Position numbers and translations under genes: made by a program. Below, one piece after another: positions 36,767 to 44,933 of a DNA stretch of 64,000 nucleotides. Positions within the stretch are counted from its first letter, which is position 1. Each line of letters begins with the position of its first letter. Location: the NCBI GenBank assembly GCA_012521105.1, contig JAAYNA010000107.1, positions 62,001 through 126,000 of the forward strand. Direction: 5' to 3'. Below the pieces are notes generated by a model that was not told where the DNA came from, made no database searches, and saw nothing but the letters and a program-made list of their open reading frames with translations. Source of the DNA: Clostridiaceae bacterium. Its GTDB lineage: Bacteria > Bacillota > Clostridia > DSM-8532.

Positions 36767-38161
36767 ATGGGTATAAAAATAACAGAAACAGTTCTCAGGG
36801 ATGCACACCAGTCATTGATAGCTACAAGAATGACAACCGAAAGCATGCTTCCTATTATAGAAAAGATGGACAAAGTGGGTTATCATTCTTTAGAGTGCTG
36901 GGGTGGAGCAACTTTTGATTCCTGTCTTCGCTTTCTGAATGAGGATCCCTGGGAGAGACTTAGAAAAATAAGAGATAAGGCTAAAAATACGAAACTTCAG
37001 ATGCTGTTACGAGGCCAGAATATTTTGGGATACAAGCACTACGCAGATGACGTGGTTGAATATTTTGTTCAGAAATCAATTGCCAATGGTATTGATATAA
37101 TTCGTATATTCGATGCATTGAATGATCCAAGAAACATTGAGGTAGCTATTAAAGCTACAAAGAAAGAAGGCGGTCATGCTCAGGGTGCTGTGTGTTACAC
37201 AATAAGTCCGTTCCATGATCTCGAACAATTTGTTAAGGATGCAAAGGGCATGGTTGAAGCAGGTGCCGATTCAATATGTATCAAGGATATGGCGGGCCTT
37301 TTAACACCGTATAAAGCCTACGATCTAATAAAAGCGTTGAAGGAAAATATAAAAGTTCCCGTTCAACTGCACACTCACTATACCAGTGGTGTTGCTTCAA
37401 TGACATACCTGAAAGCCATTGAAGCAGGATGTGATGTGGTAGACTGTGCTATTTCGCCTATGGCAATGGGAACCAGTCAGCCACCTACTGAAGCCATTGT
37501 AGCCACTCTTCAGGGAACAGAATATGATACAGGATATGATTTAAAACTTCTGTCTGAGATTGCAGAGTATTTCCGTCCGCTCAGGGAGGAATATCTTGCA
37601 TCGGGCCTTCTGAATGCGAAAGTTATAGGTGTTGACATCAACACATTACTATATCAGGTTCCGGGTGGTATGCTTTCAAACCTTGTTTCACAGCTTAAGC
37701 AGTTTGGTAAGGAAGACAAATTCCAGGAAGTTCTCGAAGAAGTACCAAGAGTGCGTGAAGACTTGGGTTATCCTCCCCTGGTTACACCTACAAGCCAGAT
37801 TGTTGGAACTCAGGCAGTTATGAATGTTATTTCCGGAGAACGTTATAAAATGGTTCCAAAGGAAACAAAAGCACTTGTTAAAGGGGAGTATGGAAAAACA
37901 CCTGCTCCAATTAAGGACGACATTGTTAAGAAAATCATAGGCGATGAAAAGAGAATTACCTGCCGTCCTGCAGATTTAATTGAACCCGAACTGGATAAAA
38001 TAAGAAATGAGATGAAAGAATATCTCGAGCAGGATGAAGACGTATTGTCCTATGCACTGTTCCCGCAGGTTGCAAAAAGATATTTTGAATTCAGAAAAGC
38101 ACAAAAATATAAAATAGATCCTGATATGGTTAATTACGAAGAGAAAGTGCACCCAATTTAG
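36767..38161 (+). CDS. Oxaloacetate/pyruvate carboxyltransferase subunit (OadA / transcarboxylase 5S-like)
   Basis: A 464-residue DRE-TIM barrel enzyme. 'ITETVLRDAHQSLIATRMTTE' (about residues 4-24) is the signature; the catalytic lysine lies in 'CIKDMAGL' near residue 180, and the metal-site histidines are in 'LHTHYTSG' near 207-209. The C-terminal conserved carboxylase domain runs from about 320. It lacks its own biotin domain, unlike many OadA proteins, because the carrier is the separate upstream gene. The role is carboxyl transfer between biotin and pyruvate/oxaloacetate. A terminator follows. Confidence 0.94.
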   Translation: MGIKITETVLRDAHQSLIATRMTTESMLPIIEKMDKVGYHSLECWGGATFDSCLRFLNEDPWERLRKIRDKAKNTKLQMLLRGQNILGYKHYADDVVEYFVQKSIANGIDIIRIFDALNDPRNIEVAIKATKKEGGHAQGAVCYTISPFHDLEQFVKDAKGMVEAGADSICIKDMAGLLTPYKAYDLIKALKENIKVPVQLHTHYTSGVASMTYLKAIEAGCDVVDCAISPMAMGTSQPPTEAIVATLQGTEYDTGYDLKLLSEIAEYFRPLREEYLASGLLNAKVIGVDINTLLYQVPGGMLSNLVSQLKQFGKEDKFQEVLEEVPRVREDLGYPPLVTPTSQIVGTQAVMNVISGERYKMVPKETKALVKGEYGKTPAPIKDDIVKKIIGDEKRITCRPADLIEPELDKIRNEMKEYLEQDEDVLSYALFPQVAKRYFEFRKAQKYKIDPDMVNYEEKVHPI

Positions 38162-38213
38162 AGTTTCGTAACTTCACCACAAAAAATTGCATCTTGAACC
38201 TGCATATACTATA

Positions 38214-38235
38214 GAGGCGGATTACCGCCTCTTTT
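38214..38235 (+). terminator. Terminator of the transcarboxylase operon
   Basis: GAGGCGG (38214-38220) and CCGCCTC (38225-38231) with loop ATTA and TTTT. Confidence 0.9.
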
Positions 38236-38273
38236 GTATAAATAATCCTTTGGTAATAAGGAGGAATTATATT

Positions 38274-39617
38274 ATGATAAGGTTTGATTATAATAATACC
38301 GAGGGCTTTATTGCAGGGCATGAAATTGAACACCTCAAACCCTCAATTGAAAATGCCCACACACTTCTTCACACAAAATCAGGTCCGGGAAATGACTTTT
38401 TAGGCTGGCTGGATCTTCCTGTTTCTTACGACACTGCTGAATTTGCTCGTATAAAAGAAGCTGCAGAAAAAATTAAAAGGGATTCCGATATTTTTATTGT
38501 AATCGGCATAGGCGGTTCCTATCTGGGTGCCAGGGCTGCCATAGAGGCGCTTACTCATTCTTTCTACAATATACTCCCAAAAGACAAAAGAAAAGATCCG
38601 CAAATCTTCTTTGCCGGACATCATATTAGTTCCACATATCTTGCAGAACTAATCGAACTTATCGATGGAAAAGACATCTCAATTAATGTTATATCCAAAT
38701 CGGGAACTACAACCGAACCTGCTATTACTTTCAGGATACTTAAAGCTTATATGGAAGACAAATACGGAAAAGCCGAAGCTAAAAAAAGAATATATGCGAC
38801 CACCGACAAATCCAGGGGAGCATTAAAGACTTTGGCCGATTCAGAAGGTTACGAAACTTTTGTTATTCCTGACGATATAGGCGGACGTTTTTCTGTGTTA
38901 ACAGCAGTAGGTCTTTTACCCATAGCAGTAGCCGGGATTGATATTGTGCAAATGATGGAAGGTGCCCGGGCAGGTTACGAACAGTACCAGAAACCCTTTG
39001 AAGAGAATCCTTCGTACCTTTATGCAGCATACAGAAATGCATTATACCGTAAGATGAGAACAATCGAAATAATGGTTAATTACGAACCTTCACTCCATTA
39101 TATAACCGAATGGTGGAAACAGCTTTTTGGTGAAAGTGAAGGTAAGGACGGCAAAGGAATTTTCCCTGCCGGTGTTGATTTTACTACAGATCTGCATTCG
39201 ATGGGACAATATATTCAGGATGGTTTAAGAAACATATTTGAAACCGTTCTTTATGTAGAAAGGCCAAGAAAAGAAATACTTATTGGTGAAGATAAACTCA
39301 ATCTTGATAAACTGAATTATATTTCCGGGAAAAGTCTTGATTATGTTAATAAAAAAGCAATGGAAGGTACAGTTTTAGCTCACCATGACGGAGGTGTGCC
39401 AAGTCTGGTTGTTAATATACCTGAAATGACTCCTTATTATTTCGGTCAGCTGGTTTATTTCTTTGAAAAGGCTTGTGGAATAAGTGGTTACCTGCTGGGC
39501 GTGAATCCCTTTGATCAACCCGGCGTTGAGGCATACAAGAAAAATATGTTTGCTCTTTTGGGAAAACCCGGCTTTGAACAGGAGAGAAAACACCTTGAAA
39601 AACGCCTGTATGGTTAA
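38274..39617 (+). CDS. pgi: Glucose-6-phosphate isomerase
   Basis: A 447-residue enzyme interconverting glucose-6-phosphate and fructose-6-phosphate. The SIS-fold substrate loops '[17 protein letters not shown]' (about 75-91) and '[11 protein letters not shown]' (about 140-150) and the '[19 protein letters not shown]' block are present. '[14 protein letters not shown]' near the C-terminus contains the conserved PGI signature 2. I use the ATG at 38274 behind GGAGG; the frame is open 29 codons upstream, through the preceding terminator, so an earlier start is excluded. Length is typical for Firmicutes. Confidence 0.97.
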   Translation: MIRFDYNNTEGFIAGHEIEHLKPSIENAHTLLHTKSGPGNDFLGWLDLPVSYDTAEFARIKEAAEKIKRDSDIFIVIGIGGSYLGARAAIEALTHSFYNILPKDKRKDPQIFFAGHHISSTYLAELIELIDGKDISINVISKSGTTTEPAITFRILKAYMEDKYGKAEAKKRIYATTDKSRGALKTLADSEGYETFVIPDDIGGRFSVLTAVGLLPIAVAGIDIVQMMEGARAGYEQYQKPFEENPSYLYAAYRNALYRKMRTIEIMVNYEPSLHYITEWWKQLFGESEGKDGKGIFPAGVDFTTDLHSMGQYIQDGLRNIFETVLYVERPRKEILIGEDKLNLDKLNYISGKSLDYVNKKAMEGTVLAHHDGGVPSLVVNIPEMTPYYFGQLVYFFEKACGISGYLLGVNPFDQPGVEAYKKNMFALLGKPGFEQERKHLEKRLYG

Positions 39618-39633
39618 GGATTTTTTTTGTAAA

Positions 39634-39669
39634 AAGTCAGGTAAACTTTACCTTTACCTGACTTAATTT
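39634..39669 (+). terminator. Terminator of pgi
   Basis: AAGTCAGGTAAA (39634-39645) pairs with TTTACCTGACTT (39653-39664), followed by AATTTTA. Confidence 0.8.
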
Positions 39670-39881
39670 TACTAAAATAGATTATAATTTAAAACTTAGT
39701 ATTGATTATTATCAAAAACTTGATATATAATACGATTATTAAGAGTATCTCCATAAGTACAATTTGAACCGCTTAAATTTATTACCTGGACAGGTGATTT
39801 TTTTCATACAACAGTAGTAGATTATACATAGGTAAATATATGTCAGATGCGATTACGCGTATTCAATAAGGAGGTTCTTTT

Positions 39882-40811
39882 GTGACGATTAAGGAGAAAG
39901 TTGAATCGAATGCTTTATATTCGGAATCCAGTATTAACAAAACAGATAATATTCAGAAAAATCTACAGAAAAAAACCTTGTATGAAAATGCTGAGTATTT
40001 GGAATCTCTGGATGCAGATAAAAATGACTGGATTTTTGCTCTTTCCCACGAACTTAGGACACCTTTAAACGTTATTCTGTCTACAATTCAGGTTGTGCAA
40101 CAAAATATCAAAAACAATCAGGACGGCGAATACAGCAGGGTAAAAACCAGATATCTTGACATTATGAAACAAAACTGCTATCGCCTTCTTAAAATGGTAA
40201 ACAATCTTATTGAAATTAACAAAGTAGAATCGGTGTTTTTTAACATAGATCTGAAAAATGAAGATATAGTGCATATAGTTAGGGATATGACTATTTCAGT
40301 TACCGAATATGCAAAAATTAAAAACATTGACTTAACTTTTAAAAGTAACCAAAAAAAACACATTATGGCGGTAGATATTTTTCAACTTGAACGTATAATG
40401 TTGAATCTATTATCCAACGCTATAAAGTTCACTCCCGTCGATGGAAGTATAAAGGTAATATTAACTGTCGAAGATGATGAAATCTTTATTTCCGTATCGG
40501 ATACCGGCCCTGGCATTCCGGAGGAATATGGAAACATGATATTTGAAAGGTACTGCCAAACCGGTGGCAAAAGCCTGCTGGAGAAAAAGGGAAGTGGAAT
40601 GGGTTTATATCTTGTAAAAAAACTTCTGGATAAAATGAACGGCAGAATATGGTTTTGCAATAATGAGGATAAAGGTACCACACTTACGTTTTCATTGCCA
40701 AACCTGAAGCTTTCTCAAGGTAGTGCCGCAGAGGAAAGCCCTTCAACCGAATATATAAAAAGCAGGACAGAATACCTCGAAATAGAGTTTTCAGATATAT
40801 ATGTTATTTAA
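39882..40811 (+). CDS. Soluble orphan sensor histidine kinase
   Basis: A 309-residue kinase with no transmembrane segment and no recognisable sensor domain. A 45-residue polar N-terminus leads to the HisKA domain with phospho-accepting H56 in 'ALSHELRTPLNVIL', and an HATPase_c domain follows. N-box 'LLSNAIKFTP', G1 'SDTGPGIPEE', F-box 'FERYCQ' and G2 'GSGMGLYLVKKL' are visible. GTG start after AAGGAGG. There is no response regulator beside it. Clostridia often use orphan kinases to phosphorylate Spo0A; spo0A is 6 kb away, but no direct evidence links the two. Confidence 0.92.
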   Translation: MTIKEKVESNALYSESSINKTDNIQKNLQKKTLYENAEYLESLDADKNDWIFALSHELRTPLNVILSTIQVVQQNIKNNQDGEYSRVKTRYLDIMKQNCYRLLKMVNNLIEINKVESVFFNIDLKNEDIVHIVRDMTISVTEYAKIKNIDLTFKSNQKKHIMAVDIFQLERIMLNLLSNAIKFTPVDGSIKVILTVEDDEIFISVSDTGPGIPEEYGNMIFERYCQTGGKSLLEKKGSGMGLYLVKKLLDKMNGRIWFCNNEDKGTTLTFSLPNLKLSQGSAAEESPSTEYIKSRTEYLEIEFSDIYVI

Positions 40812-40820
40812 AATTACATC

Positions 40821-40849
40821 TTGACAATTATCGCTGTTTCATGTATAGT
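40821..40849 (+). promoter_or_regulatory. infC: Sigma-A promoter of infC-rpmI-rplT
   Basis: TTGACA (40821-40826), 17-base spacer, TATAGT (40844-40849). It starts a leader of about 205 bases. Confidence 0.88.
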
Positions 40850-40855
40850 TTTAAT

Positions 40856-40975
40856 TGACAATCAAGTAGAAGTACCCACTTCTCACCCTGTATCCGGTTG
40901 ATTTCAGGGTCCAAATCGTAGCAAATTTTATGCTGTGGTTTATGCAGGTGAAGTGGTTTGCCTGCTTTTTTGTTT
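40856..40975 (+). ncRNA. infC-rpmI-rplT leader with attenuator (L20-leader type)
   Basis: The leader contains GAAGT-ACCC-ACTTC (about 40870-40884), further pairable segments and a terminator hairpin, GCAGG (40944-40948) with CCTGC (40961-40965), followed by six T. In Firmicutes this operon is autoregulated by ribosomal protein L20 through a leader that chooses between terminator and read-through. The class is assigned from position and architecture, not by a covariance match. Confidence 0.75.
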
Positions 40976-41060
40976 GTAAAAATTTTTAATAGAAAATGAA
41001 ATATAATTATTGCCCACTGTAATTATTTAAATGGGTTCAAAAAATATGGAGGTGTTATTT

Positions 41061-41582
41061 ATAAAAAAAGATCAAATTCAGGTGAACAATCAGATCAGGG
41101 ATAAAGAAGTCAGGTTGATTGACTTTGACGGCACAATGATCGGAATTGTATCGGCCAGGGAAGCACAATTAAAAGCCAATGAAAGGGATATGGACCTGGT
41201 TAAAATTTCACCGAATGCGAATCCCCCTGTCTGTAAAATCATGGATTATGGCAAATATTTATATGAATTAGCCAAGAAAGAGAAAGAAGCAAAGAAGAAA
41301 CAAACTAATATTTCCGTTAAGGAAATCAGGCTTTCAGCAAAAATAGAGGAACACGATTTTGCTTTTAAACTGAAAAATGCAATGAAGTTCCTGAAGGATG
41401 GAGATAAAGTAAAAGTATCCATAAGGTTCAGAGGCAGGGAAATGCAATTCACCTCCATGGCTTATGAGGTAATCGACAAGTTCGCCGACATGATAAAGGA
41501 CTACGGGAAAATGGAAAAAAAGCCCTCAATGGATGGCAGAAGTATGTCGGTTATGTTTGTGCCCATTAAGGAAAAACAATGA
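41061..41582 (+). CDS. infC: Translation initiation factor IF-3, ATA start codon
   Basis: IF-3 of about 173 residues: the N-terminal domain 'VNNQIRDKEVRLIDFDG' and 'LVKISPNANPPVCKIMDYGKY', a lysine-rich linker helix, and the C-terminal domain with 'KEIRLSAKIEEHDFAFKLK' and 'VSIRFRGREM'. The strong site GGAGGTG (41048-41054) is followed six bases later by in-frame ATA (41061). An ATG at 41031 is in frame but has no ribosome binding site. ATT, ATC and similar start codons are a known IF-3 autoregulation device, because IF-3 itself rejects them. The sequence shows the site; the use of ATA is inferred. Confidence 0.93.
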   Translation: MKKDQIQVNNQIRDKEVRLIDFDGTMIGIVSAREAQLKANERDMDLVKISPNANPPVCKIMDYGKYLYELAKKEKEAKKKQTNISVKEIRLSAKIEEHDFAFKLKNAMKFLKDGDKVKVSIRFRGREMQFTSMAYEVIDKFADMIKDYGKMEKKPSMDGRSMSVMFVPIKEKQ

Positions 41583-41667
41583 TTTACCAACAGATTTTAT
41601 CTCGGTAGTATTTCAGAAGTAATATCCACAGCAAAGTAAAGTATTGAAAACAGAGGAGGTTTTATCC

Positions 41668-41865
41668 ATGCCAAAATTAAAAACCCATAGTTCTTCGAAG
41701 AAAAGATTCAAAATAACTGGTACTGGTAAGGTAAAACGAAATAAAGCATATAAAAGTCATATTCTTACCAAGAAATCTGCAAAGCGGAAGAGAAATCTTC
41801 GTAAATCTACTATTGCTTCAACTGCTAATGAATCAATAATCAAGGTTATGCTTCCTTACAAATGA
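41668..41865 (+). CDS. rpmI: 50S ribosomal protein L35
   Basis: A 65-residue basic protein beginning [15 protein letters not shown], the L35 signature. The ATG at 41668 follows GAGGAGG; the upstream in-frame ATG at 41644 is not used. Second gene of the infC operon. Confidence 0.97.
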   Translation: MPKLKTHSSSKKRFKITGTGKVKRNKAYKSHILTKKSAKRKRNLRKSTIASTANESIIKVMLPYK

Positions 41866-41884
41866 TTAGAAAGAGGTGTGAGAT

Positions 41885-42232
41885 ATGGCAAGAGTTAAAG
41901 GTGGAGTAAAAGCCAGAGCCAGGCATAAAAAAGTCTTGAAACTTGCGAAGGGTTACTTTGGTTCAAAAAGTAAATCATATAGAATTGCAAACCAGGCAGT
42001 TATGAAATCGCTGGTATATGCATACCGCGACAGAAGACAAAAAAAGAGAGATTTCAGAAAACTTTGGATAACAAGGATAAATGCTGCTGCAAGAAAGAAT
42101 GGTTTGTCTTACAGCAGATTTATGAATGGCCTTAAAAAATCGGGTATTGAACTAAACAGAAAAGTTCTGGCCGATATGGCGGTAAATGATGCTGCAGGCT
42201 TTGCAAAACTTGTTGAAAAGGTTAAAGAGTAA
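41885..42232 (+). CDS. rplT: 50S ribosomal protein L20
   Basis: A 115-residue protein with the classical L20 N-terminus '[25 protein letters not shown]' in shortened form and '[23 protein letters not shown]'. It assembles early on 23S rRNA and in Firmicutes represses its own operon by binding the leader. ATG after AGAGGTG. A terminator follows ten bases after the stop. Confidence 0.98.
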   Translation: MARVKGGVKARARHKKVLKLAKGYFGSKSKSYRIANQAVMKSLVYAYRDRRQKKRDFRKLWITRINAAARKNGLSYSRFMNGLKKSGIELNRKVLADMAVNDAAGFAKLVEKVKE

Positions 42233-42241
42233 TCTATTTCT

Positions 42242-42269
42242 AAAAAGCGGCTTTCTGCCGCTTTTTTTA
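42242..42269 (+). terminator. Terminator of the infC operon
   Basis: AAAAGCGGC/GCCGCTTTT hairpin with loop TTTCT followed by a T-run. Confidence 0.92.
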
Positions 42270-42418
42270 TTCAGATACTTTTTTCATTTATATTACAAAG
42301 TAAATAAAAAGGTACCAATTCACGATATAAAGATATATAATCTCATTATAGTAATATTTATCAAAATGCCCCTAAGACCCCTGTTTCTATAGGCAAGGAA
42401 GTACTTTGAAGTTTCAGG

Positions 42419-42545
42419 CGGGTTCAATCCCTCATTAAGGGGATAATTGATAATATGCTGGTTATGCATTGCATACAAAGCGCGAAAGAGGCACGTCAGT
42501 GCTCAGGTTTGGGTACCCGTTCGCGCAAGTGTTCATTGATTAATG
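42419..42545 (+). ncRNA. Unassigned structured RNA upstream of cdaA
   Basis: Hairpin GGG-TTCAAT-CCC (42420-42431) has a T-loop-like sequence. A 7-base-pair stem GCGCGAA (42480-42486) with TTCGCGC (42520-42526) encloses GAGGCAC-GTCA-GTGCTC (42488-42504) and the self-complementary GGGTACCC (42511-42518). CATTAA near 42433 can pair with TTAATG near 42540 to close the whole element. The 170 bases before the element and the rest of the 410-base gap hold no gene. It does not match the c-di-AMP (ydaO) riboswitch consensus as I recall it, and I do not recognise another class. Confidence 0.5.
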
Positions 42546-42643
42546 TTTTAAATTCACGGTTATAAAAACATTAGCCCTGGCTTGAGTATAAGAATGTTGT
42601 ATTATACAATAAAGACAGGACAATGGATCAGGTGGGAGCTTTA

Positions 42644-43516
42644 GTGGCAGATATAAGTAGTATTCGGGAATTTTTCATATTGATTGGGAATTACCTGGGG
42701 CTTAACGGACCTCTGGACTTTGTATTAATGCTTATTGATATAAGTATTATTTCCTATATCGTTTACAAGGTCATCCAGTTGGTTCGTGAAACCCGTGCTA
42801 TGCAGCTGGTGAAGGGCATACTGTTTATTGTTATCGGACTGAAGGCAGCCCAATTAATTGGCCTGAAAACAGTGGCATTCATCCTGGAAGGTGCGATATC
42901 ATTATTGGGTTTTTCGCTGATAGTTTTATTCCAGCCTGAGCTTAGGCGAGGGCTTGAGAAAATAGGTAACAGCGGCTTTCAGAATTTATTCCTTTTGGAT
43001 TATGATGAGGACCAGCTTAGAACCACCGCTTCTATTGAAGCTATTGTTAACTGTTGTGCCCATTTGTCGGAAGAGTATATTGGTGCCTTAATAGTAATTG
43101 AAAGAAACACCAAAATAGGCGATGTAATAAATACAGGAACCCAAATGGATTCGATCATATCCTATGAATTATTAACTAATATTTTTACACCTAATACACC
43201 TTTACATGATGGTGCTGTAATAATCAGAAATAATAAAATAAAGGCTGCAGCCTGTTATCTTCCTTTAACAGAGAATACAACAATCAGCAGAGAGCTTGGA
43301 ACAAGGCACAGGGCTGCATTAGGAATTACCGAAGTATCCGATGCAATATCAATTGTTGTTTCGGAAGAATCCGGGAAAATATCCTATGCTCATAACGGAG
43401 GTCTTACACGGAATCTTACGCCCGATACTCTCAGAAAAGCATTGTACCGCTTTCTACTTGACAAGGGTTCGAGTAAAAAGCGTTTTTGGTTTAGAAAGGT
43501 GAAAACCGATGAATAA
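42644..43516 (+). CDS. cdaA: Diadenylate cyclase CdaA
   Basis: A 290-residue membrane enzyme making c-di-AMP from two ATP. Three transmembrane segments occupy about residues 20-95, then the DAC domain with the catalytic motifs D189-G-A and R221-H-R. I chose GTG 42644, which follows GGTGGGAG at the right distance; an in-frame ATG at 42623 has only AGGA. The next gene, cdaR, overlaps its 3' end by eight bases. c-di-AMP controls potassium and osmolyte balance and wall integrity. Confidence 0.97.
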   Translation: MADISSIREFFILIGNYLGLNGPLDFVLMLIDISIISYIVYKVIQLVRETRAMQLVKGILFIVIGLKAAQLIGLKTVAFILEGAISLLGFSLIVLFQPELRRGLEKIGNSGFQNLFLLDYDEDQLRTTASIEAIVNCCAHLSEEYIGALIVIERNTKIGDVINTGTQMDSIISYELLTNIFTPNTPLHDGAVIIRNNKIKAAACYLPLTENTTISRELGTRHRAALGITEVSDAISIVVSEESGKISYAHNGGLTRNLTPDTLRKALYRFLLDKGSSKKRFWFRKVKTDE

Positions 43517-44846
43517 AAAAAACATCAGTTTGAATAATATTTTGGAAAAAGATTCTGTCCTAAAAGTTATTTCTGTATTGATAGGTATTCTGATTTGGTT
43601 TATAGTTTTGGACCATCAGAATCCACTTAGTGAGCGTACTATTTCCATTCCGTTAAGATCCAACGCCCAAGTGCTTGATTCCAGTAACATCAGATTAGTA
43701 TCATCAAATATCCCCAACAATATTGATGTAGTAATAAAAGGAAGAAAGCAACGACTTGATAAGGTTACAGCTAACGATTTCGAAGCATTTCTTGATTTCA
43801 GTGAGATATATAATACCGATATCACGGAGCTTACGATAAATATCCCCAAATATACAGGGGATCAGGATATTATAGTTGCTGATGTAAATCCTAAGATTGT
43901 AAAAATAAAGCTGGAGAGAATTACGAGAAAAGAATTTCCCGTTAGTGTAAGGTGGGTTGGCAACCTTCCTGAAGGATACGAGGTTGTAAATGTTAAACCC
44001 AATCCCAATACTGTTATTCTGCAAGACTTGGAAAGTGTAATGGACAGCGTAGCGAGTGTTGTTGTGTCGGTAGATGCTGAGCAAATATTGAAGGAAGATT
44101 CCATCAATAAACGAATTGAAGTTTACAATAACGATGGCAGGATTATATCGTCACTTGATGGCAGTGTGCAGGTTACTGTTGGGTACAATATTGCTAAAAC
44201 AGTGCCAATATCTACTACTCTCACAGGAGAACCCAGAAACGACTACTATGTCCAGGATTACACAATCTCCCAAAACACCGTTAAAATTACGGGTAGTTAT
44301 GATGTGCTTAAAGAGATTGATACAATTGAAGCCGAGCAGCTGAATGTTGAAAATGTAAATGAATCATTTCAGAAAGATTTAAAGCTTATTCTTCCTGAGA
44401 ATGTTCAGTTATATAACAGCCCGGATGTTGTAACTGCGGGTGTAAATATTCAGCGGTATTCGCATAGAATGATAACTATTCCAAAGTCGTCCATTACTAT
44501 TTTCGGTGGGGATGTAACAGGTCAAACGAATTACCGGATTCTTGAAGACGAAATAACCTTCAGTGTTAAAGGTCCGGCAGAAATATTAGATACATTGGAT
44601 ATCAAAACTATTAAGGGTTTTGTTGATGTCTCGAATACAACCGAAGTTGTTCAGTTGGTTGTAGTTCGTGTATCCCTTCCATCGGGTATATATATGGAGG
44701 GTGAAGTTTTTGTAAACATTGAGACAGAAAAAGTTATATTATCACCCACACCATCGCCCGAACCAGGCACTGGCAGCGAAACAGAAATAACACCCACACC
44801 TGGTCCGGAATCTGATGAAGATAAAGAAAATCCGTCCGATACATAA
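43509..44846 (+). CDS. cdaR: CdaA regulator CdaR (YbbR-domain protein)
   Basis: A 445-residue protein with one N-terminal membrane helix (about 17-37) and four tandem YbbR beta domains outside the membrane (about 45-400; recurrent 'VSVRWVGNLPEGYEV', 'PISTTLTGEPRNDYYV' type repeats). It ends in a Pro/Thr/Glu-rich tail. CdaR binds CdaA and tunes its activity. The eight-base overlap with cdaA points to coupled translation. The extended PTPSPEPG-type tail is longer than in B. subtilis and could reach into the wall. Confidence 0.94.
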   Translation: MNKKNISLNNILEKDSVLKVISVLIGILIWFIVLDHQNPLSERTISIPLRSNAQVLDSSNIRLVSSNIPNNIDVVIKGRKQRLDKVTANDFEAFLDFSEIYNTDITELTINIPKYTGDQDIIVADVNPKIVKIKLERITRKEFPVSVRWVGNLPEGYEVVNVKPNPNTVILQDLESVMDSVASVVVSVDAEQILKEDSINKRIEVYNNDGRIISSLDGSVQVTVGYNIAKTVPISTTLTGEPRNDYYVQDYTISQNTVKITGSYDVLKEIDTIEAEQLNVENVNESFQKDLKLILPENVQLYNSPDVVTAGVNIQRYSHRMITIPKSSITIFGGDVTGQTNYRILEDEITFSVKGPAEILDTLDIKTIKGFVDVSNTTEVVQLVVVRVSLPSGIYMEGEVFVNIETEKVILSPTPSPEPGTGSETEITPTPGPESDEDKENPSDT

Positions 44847-44933
44847 CTTTTATATTTACAAAGAATAATATACTTGTGCACCTGAATTCCTTTGTGCTAA
44901 AATAGTTACCGATGTCGAATTTTGGAGGTGCAT

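Noticed and set aside
34632-38161. Sodium-pumping oxaloacetate or methylmalonyl-CoA decarboxylase
   Set aside because: The membrane beta subunit and the gamma/delta subunit are missing from the operon, which is closed by a terminator at 38214.
42405-42440. tRNA-like T-arm (GGGTTCAATCCC)
   Set aside because: No acceptor stem, D-arm or anticodon arm can be built around it, so it is treated as part of the structured RNA instead.
42419-42545. c-di-AMP (ydaO/yuaA) riboswitch upstream of cdaA
   Set aside because: Expected because of the gene, but the conserved blocks of that class as I recall them are absent.
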